Made by a program: the position numbers and the translations under genes | Notes under the pieces: generated by a model | The model's input: the letters and a program-made list of their open reading frames with translations, nothing else | Database searches by the model: none | What the model was told of the DNA's origin: nothing | Source of the DNA: Syngnathus acus | Taxonomy: Eukaryota > Chordata > Actinopteri > Syngnathiformes > Syngnathidae | Direction: 5' to 3' | NCBI RefSeq assembly: GCF_901709675.1 | Contig: NC_051087.1 | Coordinates: 4,332,001 to 4,396,000 of the forward strand | Length of the DNA: 64,000 nt | Shown here: positions 1 to 14,017 of the stretch, in pieces | Layout of the letters: the number at the start of each line of letters is the position of its first letter | How positions within the stretch are numbered: position 1 is the first letter of the stretch

Positions 1-3000
1 AAGATGATTCAAGGCTATACATGACAGCAATGTCAGGTTTCCCATCAGGCTGCCATTACGCCGCCGAGCGACGTTTCACGGCTAGCTTCCTTTCCATACG
101 ACTCGCCATCGTACATCACAATCGTAGCATTGTTCTATAATGGGGAAAAAAATGAACTTGTGGCCTCGGCCTGCAGATATGTCGCGCCCCGACAAGGAGT
201 CACGCTCGACTTGTTGGGGTCCGCGTGACGGCTGAGAGTGGCAAGGATGAGACCTGAGGAGCCACTCAAGCACGGAAGATGAGATATTGGAAATGAAACA
301 TAATCCCCATCTCAACACATGGCATAAAACAAACAAAGTGTAGAGGGGGCCATTTTGCCACTTGTTTTCAACTGAAAATGACATCACAGTTGCCATCTCC
401 AATTACAACCAATCACTACTCGGCTTTGGATATCTGGTGAGCCGTCCATACTCGATTTGTTATCGTCATTGAAGTCAACACTGAATCGAAATGATCTGGG
501 ACCTTCTGGAATCAGTGAATAATTTGACACATCCTTCTTTCCAGTTTTTATGTGTAATGTTTTTTATTCTTGATTTCAATCTTAAAATATCCAAGTCGTA
601 CTAAATAGTCTGTGACAGTCCACCGATAAAGACATTGCTCACATTGAGTGTAGCCCGAGTTATGTAACGATTTAACAAAACCTCCTTGGCAAGCGTTTTC
701 ACTCGTGCTCGTTTCTCTTGCTAAACCGGTCATGCATGTGTGTCATAGTTAATAAAACTGTGTGACTCTTCTTCTTTTTGCCAAATACAATTCATCACTC
801 GCACATAATCGGAACCTGCTCATGTTTCTAAATTCTGTAACTCTAACAGAGCAGATCAAAACTGAACCCGAGGTGGGTAAGAAGATCCTCGAGGGATTCA
901 AAACACGCACGTGTTTTTCTATGTGGTTTTGTTTTAGGTGTGTCAACAGCTGTAAAGACCAGTGGAGCAGGGCTGTGTAGCGCATGTGTGTGCTTTACAA
1001 CACAATGCCACGTTGAGGGCACCAAACAACGCCATGTCACTAACTGGTGTTAAAAAACGACAGCAAAAATACCACGAGTCAAGGTTTATAATTTGATGGG
1101 ATGTCAAGGTTGTGTAAATCATTTAGGGTTGATTGAGTACCGGCCGCTTAGCGGAAGCGACGATTTAATTTGATAAAAAGGGAGGGGGGGGAAGCGTTTT
1201 TAGTCTATTACCTAAAAGCCAGATATTGCTCGACAGCAAACGCTCTGTTAATTGTCCCATGAGAGTGAATACAATAGGATGGGGAATAAACTGCCAAAAA
1301 TGAAACCAAAGAACATTTTCATGAAATCATGCGCATATTTCTTTTTTTGGGGGGGTATGTCATTCTGCAGTACATGTGGGAAAAATAATGTTTTGTGCTC
1401 TAGCAAATTTTAGCACATTTTGTAGCATATTTGCTACGACTGTGCTAGACTAGACTTCTTAAAAACAGTGCGTAGGAATAAATTATTTCTTTTTAGCAAA
1501 ACACTACATCCTTTTTCTTTTGTGTCTTCTGTTATGGCTCAAGTGACTATTTTTGTGTAACAGAGGCTGTCATTTCTTACTTGGAATCAGAAACAATGCA
1601 ATTACTTCAATCTGTCATTCCAAAGTCTTTACTCGTGTGTCCTCAACGGAACTTGATCCGCTCACACACTGTTGAGACGAGGGAATGTTTGTGGGGATTT
1701 CTCCTTCGCCCAATTATATAAGTCACACGCAAACATTCACAACTCATTTAAATCTATATTTAGAGAGATTGTAAGACAGAGAGATATTTTTTTTACTGTA
1801 TGTCAAAGGTTACTTAAGCAATACTAATGATGAATTTTCAGCTATTTGAGTTGGATACTACCAACAAGCATTTTCCTTCTAATTATCCCCCAGCAGACGA
1901 TAGCTCTTGAGGTTCAACTCAAATGGGAAAACAAAGCGTTGGCTTTGGCGGGAGGTAAGGCAACAGCTGTACTTTGGAGAGAAGGGAGGAGAATGAGTCA
2001 AGGAAAACAGGGTGGGGGGTACGCTAACCCAAGAGCAACATTGTACAAAACTCAAAACGAGCCATGCGCACTCCAGTTCGGTCAAGATTATCACTGGGAG
2101 AGACAAACTAAAATGGCTGAATATTAATTGCGCATCTTTCAAACGGGTGTTTTTTTTGTTGCTGTACAAATGCGTTTGACAACTCTTAAGATGATTTTGA
2201 TCGGCTCGGCATTGTGGCGTGACGAGGCTAGTTTTCGCTAAGATACACGTGCGCTCGCAGCAGCTGAGCTTTTGCGTTTGTCGACTCAGCTCTGGGCAAG
2301 CGTGCCTCGCTTATCCTGTTAAGGCGGCCCATTGTTTTGTGCAAAAACCTTTTAACAGCAGTCCCCCTTTTGGAGGGGGGGGGTCAATGGTATAAGCAAG
2401 AGGATGAACGAGTTACTAAGTCAAAAGATGTTCACTGTTTCTATTCCAGCATCCTGGCAAAGAAAGAGTCAACGTTTAAACAGCACGACAGCAACGGCAC
2501 TGCGATCGATGCATGTGGCCCTGGGCAGGGAAGGTCAAGGGTCACGGTACATCAAGGCTGCTGGCGTTGACATGTCAGGCCTGGCCCTGCATGAGAATGT
2601 ATGAACACTAAATGAAAGCCTTGCGCAGACATAGGGGCACATTTTCACCTGCATGGATGCCTTTAGGAGAGCACTAAAAAAAATACTAGTGGATGAATGA
2701 GCTACTTCTATCAGATTAGTATCGCCTCACACAATTTTGGGAAGATTAGACCTTCTTCAGCATCTGGCAGAAGAGTCAATCTGTTTTTTGGGCATCCATT
2801 AAATAGTTCAACTGAGAATGACTTCCTGTTGGAGTACGATTGACCAAGACTTTAAAGGTCACTCAGGGTCTTTGAAAAGTTATGAGATGTTTTCATTGGG
2901 TGGACAATGGGAATGTAAATACCAACCAGGATGCACGAACCTCGTTTAACGAGAGCTTACAGTCATGACAGTGACTGATGCAGCATCGGGTTTAGTTGGT

Positions 3001-5160
3001 CGGCTGGTGAGGGCGCGGTCGCCAACCGCCTCAGTCAAAGGATGTGGGGAAATGAACTGGCAGTGAACTGAATGCGAACTAGGTTGTGGCTGTCAGACAA
3101 TAGCTGCTATTGTACTGCCATGGCGGCACAGCGCTGTCGGCATCGGCATAATGCCCTTTAGACCCTCTGCCCTCGGGGGGCCGAGGCCATGTGAGCCTCG
3201 GAGGACGACCGCATCAAACTAATACTCTACGTGTGCGTCCGTTTGACTCATTTGCATTCATCTCGAAAGGAGAAATTTATGAAGGAGAATTTGACCCGTC
3301 GTCAGGTGCTGAAGCTTTGCTGACGATTGCGCATGCATGTCTGCCAGCAGGGCAGTGACGTCAGAGGCAAAACACGACTGTGTGCATATCTGTCTACTTA
3401 TGTCATGGCATAGCCTTGTAAGGAGTACTCCAGTGCATTCCCCAGAGGACTCTATATCTGTGAACACAGACCACGCGAAAACATTACGCGAGAGACAAAA
3501 TGACAGCGCATCCATCAATGTGATGTACTCGCCTCACCTTGTATATTTTATGAGCAAGTCTGACATGGAGGGGGTGCTTCTACTAGAGGGTGTTTAATAG
3601 TGCCTTCCTGTGGGGCAGACAAATAACACGTCTGGGGAAGAGTGTAGATTTTGTATTTTTTTTTCCATTATTGTGAATTTTTCGGGAATTACTTTCTTCT
3701 GATGAGTTAAACTGGCCATACAATTAATGTTGTAGTTGCAATGCTATGCTAAGCTATGCTATTTATTCAAGCTTACAAACGCTTTTTTCGTCTTGAGAGG
3801 GATTAAAAACCCTATAAAAAGAAGTTGGGTGGTTTCCAGTATAATAGAATATAGAAACAAGGAAATATTTATTGATATTTACAGATCATACTTTACTGGG
3901 GTTATCTTCCTGGAAGTATGACCCAAAAAAAAAAAGAGGAACTTGCCTTCCATTTGAGTCCTGCAATGTTTTTAAATAATTTACCTTGGTCTTATACTGG
4001 TTAGAAGGCCAAAATGGCGAGACGTATGTATCCGTTAGGCACATTTTCCAACACCGGTTGTTTTTCGTAGACCATGCAAATGTAATGGAACAACTCCATC
4101 CATGCAGGAACTCTTTTAGCTGACCCAGAAACACCACGGTGTCAAAGCAAAGCGTTAGGACCGCTCCAAGTGGAAAAGTCACCCAATGTGAAGCTTTTAA
4201 AAGCAGTTTGATAACAGCCAAGCACGTCAGCAGTGTAATTAAAATCAGACCGTCTCATTTTTACTACAACTCATGTGATCCGGATGCAAATAAAAAGAAA
4301 GAAAGCCTTCATTAGCTCCTTCAACAGCTCCGCAACCCAAGTTGCAAACGAATCTCTCGACATTTTGTGAAATGATACAACCCGGATTTAGTTTCATAGT
4401 GCAGGATCTGTCTATTCTTTGGTCATCACAAGTGTAATCCTGCCTCAATGGCCCTAAATTGTCTAGGTCCTACTATTAGAATTACGCAACATTGTTATTT
4501 CACCCCGAAAAGAATGACATACAACTTCCCCTCATTGCATCAAGAACGCAAGCTTGCTGAAAAAAAAACAGATGAACTTGTTGCGCATGTCTGCTGTGTG
4601 ACATTTTTAGCTATGCTTAATTACGTGTTGCAACCCCACTCTTAAAACGTCAACACATCCATTTCGAAAATGTCATTGTGTCATGGAGAGAAACTCCGTG
4701 GAATGAAAGAAGATAATTCCGCATTCTAAACCCTCCTGCTAGAGGATTTGCTAGAAATGTCAAGAGGACCGTTTGTTTTGAGTCAAAACAGTAAAGTATG
4801 TATATAATTTACACTCAACACTATGTGGGCTCTGCGACCAGGTCGCAAACACTGAGGTGTCCTACAGTCAATTATTAATAAGAAACAAACTATCCATTTC
4901 CGTGACAGACAATTGAAATAGTGAACTATTATTTCCACAAAACACAAAAAGCTGAATCAAATACTGAATATATTATACGTAGTATAATATCAGCATTTCA
5001 TTGCAGGGGTAGAATTGATTGATGTGTTTAGTAGAGGTGGTTTTAAGAGATGTTTAAAGCAAAAATTTTTTTTTTTTGGTCAAAATATGAAGGTTCAGAA
5101 GGTGAAAATATATACTTGAGTTAACAGCACATAACCTGGAGGGATTTAAGCAGGGCAATT
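1..5160. other. Intergenic or intronic stretch with no recognisable gene
   Basis: I found no open frame here with recognisable protein similarity or convincing splice-site framing on either strand. The content is AT-rich with homopolymer runs. There is one piece of a MITE-like repeat near 343-440 that resembles the element at 8661-8813. It could be intron or 3' flank of a minus-strand gene starting near 5.2 kb, but no exon was identified. Confidence 0.5.
343..440. repeat. Partial MITE-like repeat (same family as 8661-8813)
   Basis: The stretch GGCCATTTTGCCACTTG followed by a segment containing ACAACCAATCAC matches the left half of the palindromic element at 8661-8813. Only one half is present, so it looks like a solo or decayed copy. 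Seen directly by comparing the two stretches; the family name is unknown to me. Confidence 0.5.
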
Positions 5161-5184
5161 CAAAGCGAGCGTTGGTCAACTTAC

Positions 5185-5205
5185 TTGGACTGAGTCGTTG
5201 GCCAT
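5185..5205 (-). CDS. Candidate first coding exon of an unidentified minus-strand gene
   Basis: On the minus strand an ATG in fair Kozak context (G at -3, G at +4) opens a 7-codon frame (MANDSVQ). It runs straight into a consensus splice donor (CAA/GTAAGT) at 5184. An inverted CCAAT box lies about 70 bases upstream, and a CpG-rich stretch at 5.6-6.1 kb lies further upstream and could be its promoter. The protein fragment is too short to identify, and no downstream exon was recognised in positions 1-5184. It could be a chance ATG plus donor. Confidence 0.2.
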
Positions 5206-5559
5206 CGCGATGCCTGTCGCCGTGTCGCTGCCGGACAACCTGTGCTCATGTGGGGCTTATCCTCCCCAGCCCTCGCCAATCAGCTCCGAGACAATGGCAC
5301 AACAATGATGGATGTTGTCTCAACTTTGTCCAAACAGCCTGTTGACAAAAAGGCGGTCAGGAGGTAATCCTCGCCTGGGTGTGGACCCACCCTGTTGTTT
5401 TGCCGAGCTCCTCCACTCACGTACTTTTATTTCTTTTTTAAATAAATATAGTTATACAAACACATATACAGTTAAAAAACGTGGTCGCTGCCTTTCCGTC
5501 TCACAGTAAATCATCCAATCCGAATGGGGGGGGGTCATCCACAATGGCAGCGTACAACA

Positions 5560-6070
5560 ATGAACCCCACGAAAAAAATTCAAAGCAGCCTACACGGCGG
5601 CGTTTCCGTTTCGCGCTGCCGCAAAAAAAGTCACATCCACGGCTACTTGTGAGTGAAAAATAGCGACAGAAACAGGAGCTTGTTCCTCCTCGAGAGCTTG
5701 TTCCTCCTCGAGAGCTTGCTCACCGGTGACATCCGTGAAGCCTCACACACGCTTCGCTCGCTGCCTCGCTCGTTACCTCGCTCTCCTCTCTGGATCACGT
5801 GACACTCAGGACGCCGCCTGTCAGAACGTGCGTGCGCGCGCCCGCGAACACCCGCCGCGTTTTAAAACAAGAACAGGCGGGTCATGAACACGTAAGGCGC
5901 TTGCATCACGAGGAAACACTCGCTTTGGATGGCAGGCAGTGTTTCTTTCACTCGAACAACTATAACTCTTGGTGTTGCGCGGCCGCGCGCGATCCCGACA
6001 CTACCCGGTCATTCATCAAGGCGCGCGCAGCGGGAGCGCGGCCGGATGCGTCACGTGACCGGCGGGCTGC
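5560..6070. promoter_or_regulatory. CpG-rich promoter-like region with palindromic E-boxes
   Basis: This stretch is rich in CpG and GC compared with its AT-rich surroundings. It holds two TCACGTGA-type E-boxes, near 5796-5803 and 6051-6060; the second reads GTCACGTGAC, the exact CLEAR/USF-type palindrome. It also contains a tandem 18-mer at 5676-5721. It could serve a minus-strand gene starting near 5.2 kb or act at a distance on the c19orf67 copy starting at 6867. Promoter assignment is inference. Confidence 0.45.
5676..5721. repeat. Tandem 18-bp repeat, 2.5 copies
   Basis: GAGCTTGTTCCTCCTCGA is repeated exactly at 5676-5693 and 5694-5711, followed by a partial third copy (GAGCTTGCTC) to 5721. 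It lies at the edge of the CpG-rich region. Each unit contains CTCGAG-like sequence and a GGAGGAA-type ETS core on the other strand. Confidence 0.75.
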
Positions 6071-6866
6071 GTGGTTGTCAAGGCAACCATATATCAGTCA
6101 TCTTTTAGGATAAAAACGAAATTTTATTATGCCTAAATGCATTTCTTCATTGTACGCAGTGCTTCTACCTAGATGACAAAGTACTTTTTGCAAGCAAATT
6201 ATTTTATTTTTAATTTTGTCACAACTTGACAATTATGGTTATTAGGCAAACGAATGATGCCTAAAGTTTGTTTACCTGTCTTTGGGGAAACAATTGTTTA
6301 AATTTTAACAAAAATACTTTGGTGAACACACCATACAATAAAAAAGAGCACATACATATGTGCCTTTTGACAGATTGAGCGTTTGAATTTTTTTTATGGG
6401 AAAATATATTAACATTTGCAGGCGTGGTACTACTGGGAATTTACTTTCAGTACCTGGTACAGTAATATAATTATATAAATTAAAGCACAACGTTTCATCT
6501 ATATATTTTTTTAATTTAAGGATTCATTGCATTCTAACTTTCACCTAGTCGAAAGTTACGTACCTCAGTCGCTAATTGCAGCAAGAATCACTGTCTTCGT
6601 ATAGAAATAGCACCAGGAGCATTTAAGGTCATTTTAGTTTTGTTGTACGACCATGAACATAAAAAGAGGTTACGCATCTAATTGCTAATTATTAGATAAG
6701 TTTTTCCAATTTTGGTCTCGTCTACTGACGGTAGTTTCGGCTATCACTGACCGCCATTAGTGGTTAGCTTAGCTATTACGATTAGCATCGCGAACTGCTT
6801 CGTTGCTCGTTCCTTCCGTTAATAATATTATTTTTCAATCAGACGATTTGTAACAGCGTGACGACT

Positions 6867-9125
6867 ATGTCAACGGACATCACAGATTCCGAAGCTAAAG
6901 AGGAGGAAACTCTGCCAGGAAAGTCGGAGCAAATACGGCAGGAAGTCTGCGGTGAGTGGGCGATCACCTCGGTTCGGTTGTCAGTTGTCATCCAGGCCAA
7001 TCAGCAATCAACTCTTTCTTTTCTCTTCACACTTTCTACTAGTATTGTACACAATGCACACAAAATGATGAATATATACCACCAAAAACTTGTGATTTTA
7101 ATTACTGTAAGTGTGTGAAAGTTATGGGTATTGTTTATTCCTTGACAATCCTGTCGAGTTGTGTGGTTAAATCCCACTCGCATCTTTTCAATCAAAAATA
7201 ATTTTTCGATAAAAATAACATGTACAGGAGTGAACAAATAAGCTACAGTGACATACATAGTAATACAATCTTCTTTTTAGAGGCTCTTGCATCCCTTAGT
7301 GGCCATCCATTGACAAGCTCCTACACGCCAGAAAGGAGGCTAAAATGGAACCTGAGGTCTATGAAGCCGCAGATCCAGGTTTCCATCAGCAAAACAGATC
7401 CAGCGCTCCTCAGTGGCCATCCATCGTCAAGTTCCTTCATGCCACAAAAGAGGATGAAACGAAACCTGTGGTCTATCCCGCCGCAGAACCAGGTTTGCGT
7501 CTTCAAATCAGATAACCTGCACAACAAACTCGTCAAAGGGTAAGAGGTTATGTTTGGATAAAATATACAAAACACAAAGAAAATACAATTCGTCCGTGTT
7601 GTATTGCAGTGTGGCGAAAAAAGACAACGGACTTCAGGCTGCAGCTCTGAGAAGTTTCATTCACATATGTCAACCTTACTTTAACTTCCTGGAAACCACA
7701 GCCAGAACTTCGAGGTTGTCCACTGATACTGAGGTACACACACAGACTAGTTTCTAAGTTTGGTGAAGGGGAGTTCCCTTCCTACAGCGAAAGATGAACT
7801 TGTCATGTATATATTGAATATACAGTTCTGCATGTGTGTTTGTAGCATGCACAGAAGTTGTTGGAGTTCTCTCAGGAACTGTGTGATGTATTGGAAAATC
7901 TGGTGCAGACCTACGCCAGCCGCAAACTTGTCACTTTGGACGAGACAGATCCTGACAAGTACAATTTTTTTTCACATTGGTTCACTTCACTCGTGTTTGC
8001 CTACATGTGTGGCGGGCAAGGTTGATCTGTAACACTAAAGAGCCCTTGCTACTCTTCTCTTGTCCCTCAGTCTGTCTCACTTCTGCATCGGCCACATAGA
8101 GATGGCTAAACTGAGACTAAGCGTGACAGCGTTCCGCTACTGTCAGCCCATGCCATACCTGGTAAAGGATAACACCGGCCTGTTCAAGCACATGCGCTGG
8201 AACGTAGAGAGACTCGATGGAGCAAATGGACAAGCGACAAAGTAGTAAGTCTTATTTTCTTATTCTCCCCTTACCCATCCACATGATTTTTTTTAACATT
8301 TTTTTTCCCCCAGCTACTACCTGTGCTATGAGGATATTCCCAATAGGCACGCAGATGGTGGCAAATTGGATTCCAAAGCGGTGCGGATGTGGTCTATTGG
8401 TCAGTGGGTTCAGGTGAAGCCTGATCCCTCCACAGAGAACATCATTGACTGGTAAATTTGAAAGAATTTCTTTTTGTTATTATCACTAAACTTAAGTCAT
8501 GTGTGTGCGGTGTTCTTTCTCCCAAAGACTGAAAGATTAAGTCAACCCCAGAATTTTCTTTCCTATAAGTTGTATGTACTCCCACTAGTCTAAATATAGC
8601 ATTCTGATTTGGTAGAATATGACTTAAGCAGCAAAACTTACCTGTTTTGATCCATCTGAGGGGGCGGCCATTTTGCCACTTGCTTTGACATATTTGACAG
8701 CTCATGTCACAACCAATCACGGCTCAGCTTCAGAAAACCGGTGCGCCGTGATTGGTTGTGACCTAAAACAGGCACTTGTGATGTCATTTTCGGCAAGTGG
8801 CAAAATGGCTGCCTAAAAAGTTAAATACAAACAGGTGGATTGTGCCTTTTTTAATTCATATTTCACAAGCAAAAAATTAATCATCGGAGGTGTTTGCTTC
8901 AGGGTGCTGTGTGACGTTCCGGAGGGCGCCTTTGAGAAGCTGCTGTCTGTAGGCAAACAAGAGCCGTCCAGCCGCACAGCCAACGACCAAATGCTGCAGT
9001 TGATCGAGTCTCTGGAGAACATTAACTTTCTGTTAGACTTGAGAATCAGTCAAGAGACTTCAGAAGAATATTATTCTGGTGTAAACTACAATAGTTTTGC
9101 ACCAGGGGCATATGCAGGATATTAG
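6867..9125 (+). CDS. c19orf67: C19orf67-like (UPF0575) protein, tandem copy 1
   Basis: Seven coding exons: 6867-6951, 7281-7539, 7610-7733, 7846-7958, 8071-8244, 8314-8451 and 8903-9125. They sum to 1116 nt, a 371-residue protein, near the length of the mammalian family. The conserved C-terminal region carries the family-like blocks RLSVTAFRYCQPMPY, GLFKHMRWNVE, YYLCYED, VRMWSIGQWVQV and EGAFEKLL. No signal peptide or membrane segment is seen, and the family has no established biochemical function. I chose the ATG at 6867 because the frame upstream of it begins only with GTG. Exon 2 holds a 38-codon tandem duplication (7295-7522). The gene lies just upstream of a second copy in the same orientation, and intron 6 contains a palindromic MITE. 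Family assignment is from memory of the family and from 19p13 synteny. Confidence 0.75.
7295..7522 (+). repeat. In-frame 114-bp tandem duplication within exon 2 of c19orf67 copy 1
   Basis: Bases 7295-7408 and 7409-7522 are two copies of one 38-codon unit (LSGHP..SS...P...R.K.NL.S..PQ.QV...K.D), readily alignable at both DNA and protein level. The unit keeps the reading frame. The second c19orf67 copy downstream has no corresponding exon. Confidence 0.85.
8661..8813. mobile_element. Palindromic MITE in intron 6 of c19orf67 copy 1
   Basis: The outer arms GGCGGCCATTTTGCCACTTG and the reverse complement of the right end match at 19 of 20 positions. Nested inside is a perfect 18-bp inverted repeat, GTCACAACCAATCACGGC at 8706-8723 and its complement at 8745-8762, with a 21-base loop. 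The structure is a non-autonomous foldback DNA transposon. No clear target duplication was identified. A half copy lies near 343-440. Confidence 0.7.
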
Positions 9126-10282
9126 TCATGTGAGGAAAACCAAAATAGGATCTCTCCATAAGCAGAACTTGTTTAGTTAGACTGGCCGTTTTACATTGTT
9201 TGCAAAATTTATCCACAATACTTTGTCTAGAAATAATTAACATTATGCATGTTTGTGGTGCTCAGTCTTTGATATTTTGGTCATTGTGAAAATAAGAGTT
9301 TGTAAAGGTTTTGGACATTTTAAAATTGACCTTTGGTATTGTTCTTGTAAAATAATGTTGCAGAGTTCTTATTAAAACATCTTCATTATACTTTGCTTTG
9401 GAATATTATTTGTAAACACAATTAAGCATTCCTTGTACGTATTGTCAGTCATTCAGATTTCATAAAAGCATTACATCATAATCAGGATTATATACTTAAA
9501 TTCAGCCTGTTAACCTGTAACCTGAACAATCTGTAGGCTATGGGGAAAAAAGAAAATGTCGAAACAGGGTTAAATAAGTCAATTTAAACCAAAACACAGA
9601 AAAGATAAAGCACATACCACAATTTGGGTGGTGTCTATGATGTCATCTGTCTTTGATAATATGTGACAAAGAATGAAAGAATTTATTATCCTTCAATATA
9701 GACTGTGATGTATCAAATAAGAATATCAGTTCCACAGAAGACACAGAAGGTAATTTGAGAGACGCTACAGGTATGTAATAACATATTTGTCGGGTATACA
9801 GTAGTGATGCTGTCAAAAATGTGTCAAGTTCTGCTGCCCATGAAATACTTTAAAGATTCCCAAAATCAACCAGGACATGTGAAAAAGGATCGTTGCCTGA
9901 ACCTGAACAGCCAATCAGCACTTTTTAGTTAAATCAGCCATTTTGTCAAAATTCATAATCTGTCTTTGTCCAATGTTTGTGTAATAGCTCCGATTCCCCT
10001 TTTGTCTCAGCTTCGGAACTTCACAATCAGGTTTTCTAATACCATGACAGGGTCTCAAAAACCTCTAATAAAATAAACCAGAGATGCTAATAAACCAGCC
10101 TGTATATGTCCTGATCCAGATGAAGGCTCTGGGCAGATTATATTTGCATGGCAACACAGAAGCTGAAATTTGAATCTGTAAATAAAAATCAATTGAACTA
10201 CAGCCGTGACACAAGCAAGTAATGTTTGTCGAGAAGCGTATATTTTCATGCATTTTCATTTATAGACACTTTCTAAAAGAGA
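9126..10282. other. Spacer between the two c19orf67 copies
   Basis: AT-rich 3' flank of copy 1 and 5' flank of copy 2. Possible poly(A) variants lie near 9350-9380. No additional exon was recognised. Confidence 0.5.
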
Positions 10283-12370
<2,088 letters not shown>

Positions 12371-12376
12371 ATATGC

Positions 12377-12382
12377 AATAAA
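12377..12382 (+). terminator. Poly(A) signal of c19orf67 copy 2
   Basis: AATAAA starting seven bases downstream of the TAA stop at 12368-12370. It implies a very short 3' untranslated region if used. Confidence 0.55.
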
Positions 12383-12790
12383 TTGAACCGGGGATTTTAA
12401 TTCATTACAAGTAGATTTCAGGATTTCTGCCAGGATGTTTTCTAATTAACATAGAAAATTGAGTTTTTGTAGCAATTGGGCTTAAATGCTGAAATTGAAT
12501 TTAAAATATGCAGAATTATTGGACCGTTGAATGTGGACTGGGTTGCATCAGCCAATTAATGTGGATGGAGGATGAAAACATGTCAAATATTCTTTTGGTA
12601 AATATTAAATGTCACAAGCAGGACTCCGACGTTATGTAAGGGAAGAGTCAAATGCATTTTAAAAATATTGGTTCAAATGATCATTTTCAAGGTGGTCAGG
12701 GTGATTTTTAAAACTAAGTCACATTTTGTATCACTGTTAAACAAAAACGACACTGGAATTCTTGAATATATATATTATATATAAAAAACA

Positions 12791-14017
12791 TTTATTTACA
12801 TTAAATCTCACCTTGTAATAATTATACACAATCACAGATTTATGGCCTTGGGAAACAAAGGAATAACAAACATGCAGCTGAATTAAAACATTTCATTTAA
12901 AACTTACGAGACGTTATGCTTGCTTCAGTCAATAAATTAAAAACCCATGATGGGCTCATTATTTAGCAATTGGGTGCAAATAAAATCCAGTGGGATAAAC
13001 CTCGTAACCACAAAAAAAATTAATTCAGCAACAAGTGTGATGACCCTTCCTAAAAATAAAACGTATGTACAAATTACAATGCATGGGAAAATCCAGAGTC
13101 TGCAAGATTTTATAAGGAAAATTAAAAAAAAAAAAACAACTTAATGTGCCAAGAATAAAAGTCAAGAAGACATTTTAAAACTCCGTGTCAAAATACAACG
13201 TATTTAGGGACAAAAAAAATTGATTACCTTCATTAGATTTCATTCACAAACACTAGACTCTTCTAGAAGAAAAACTACAAGGACTCTTCCCTTCATGAAA
13301 ATTAGTGCAACAGCTCTGACATGAATCTAATCGTAACATAGCTAAAACTAAGTCAATTGCACCAACGAGTGACTTCTGCGACCACATTAATTAACCATTG
13401 GACGAAACCACAATTTCTTTCCTAGCGTGTTTTTTTGTTTTAGTCAATTATTTTAGTGACTATTAAGTCCACAAGTGGTGCGAGTAGTAGGCTATTTTTC
13501 AAGTAAGACAGCCATTCAAATAGTGCACTGAATTGTAAGTAAAAATCCACATGGACCTTCAGACAAAAAAAAAAAAAAAAAAAGCTTTCATAGGAACACA
13601 TAAAAACATAAGTAAAGCATCAGTGCCTGACTGAAACGTTACAAGGGGAAACTTTTACACCCACTGAACCTTGGGCGGACAAAACAAACAACAAAAATGC
13701 TCTTAAGCTAGGTGCAAAAAAAAAAAAAAAAAAAAGTCATTTAAGAGAGTCGTTTCCAGTGTAACTCCTAACAAAAAAAAAATGTACATCCATGGCTCAG
13801 ATATTCAGCATAAAGGGATGTCCAGTAGAAACTTAAAATGTGTTTACGTTCAGTAGTCACGACATGAGCTACACAATCACATCTCCTCGATGGATGTTCA
13901 GCCAAGACGAGGAAGGTACGCCAGAAGTCAAGTAAGCTCGCTAGCTCCAGTGATCTCCTACAAATTCCAGACACAAAATTAAACAGTTTCGTGGAACAGC
14001 TGACCCGTATTTGAATA
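12791..14017 (-). other. prr36: Probable 3' untranslated region of the prr36-like gene
   Basis: Minus-strand sequence after the stop at 14018 has no splice-framed coding content. The first plausible poly(A) signal facing the convergent c19orf67 copy is AATAAA on the minus strand at 12791-12796. This gives a 3' UTR of about 1.2 kb. Long A runs (13566-13583, 13717-13735) appear as T runs in the transcript. Confidence 0.5.

Noticed and set aside
1846-2127. 93-codon plus-strand frame with a hydrophobic start resembling a signal peptide
   Set aside because: No recognisable domain, no splice context and no neighbouring exons; likely chance.
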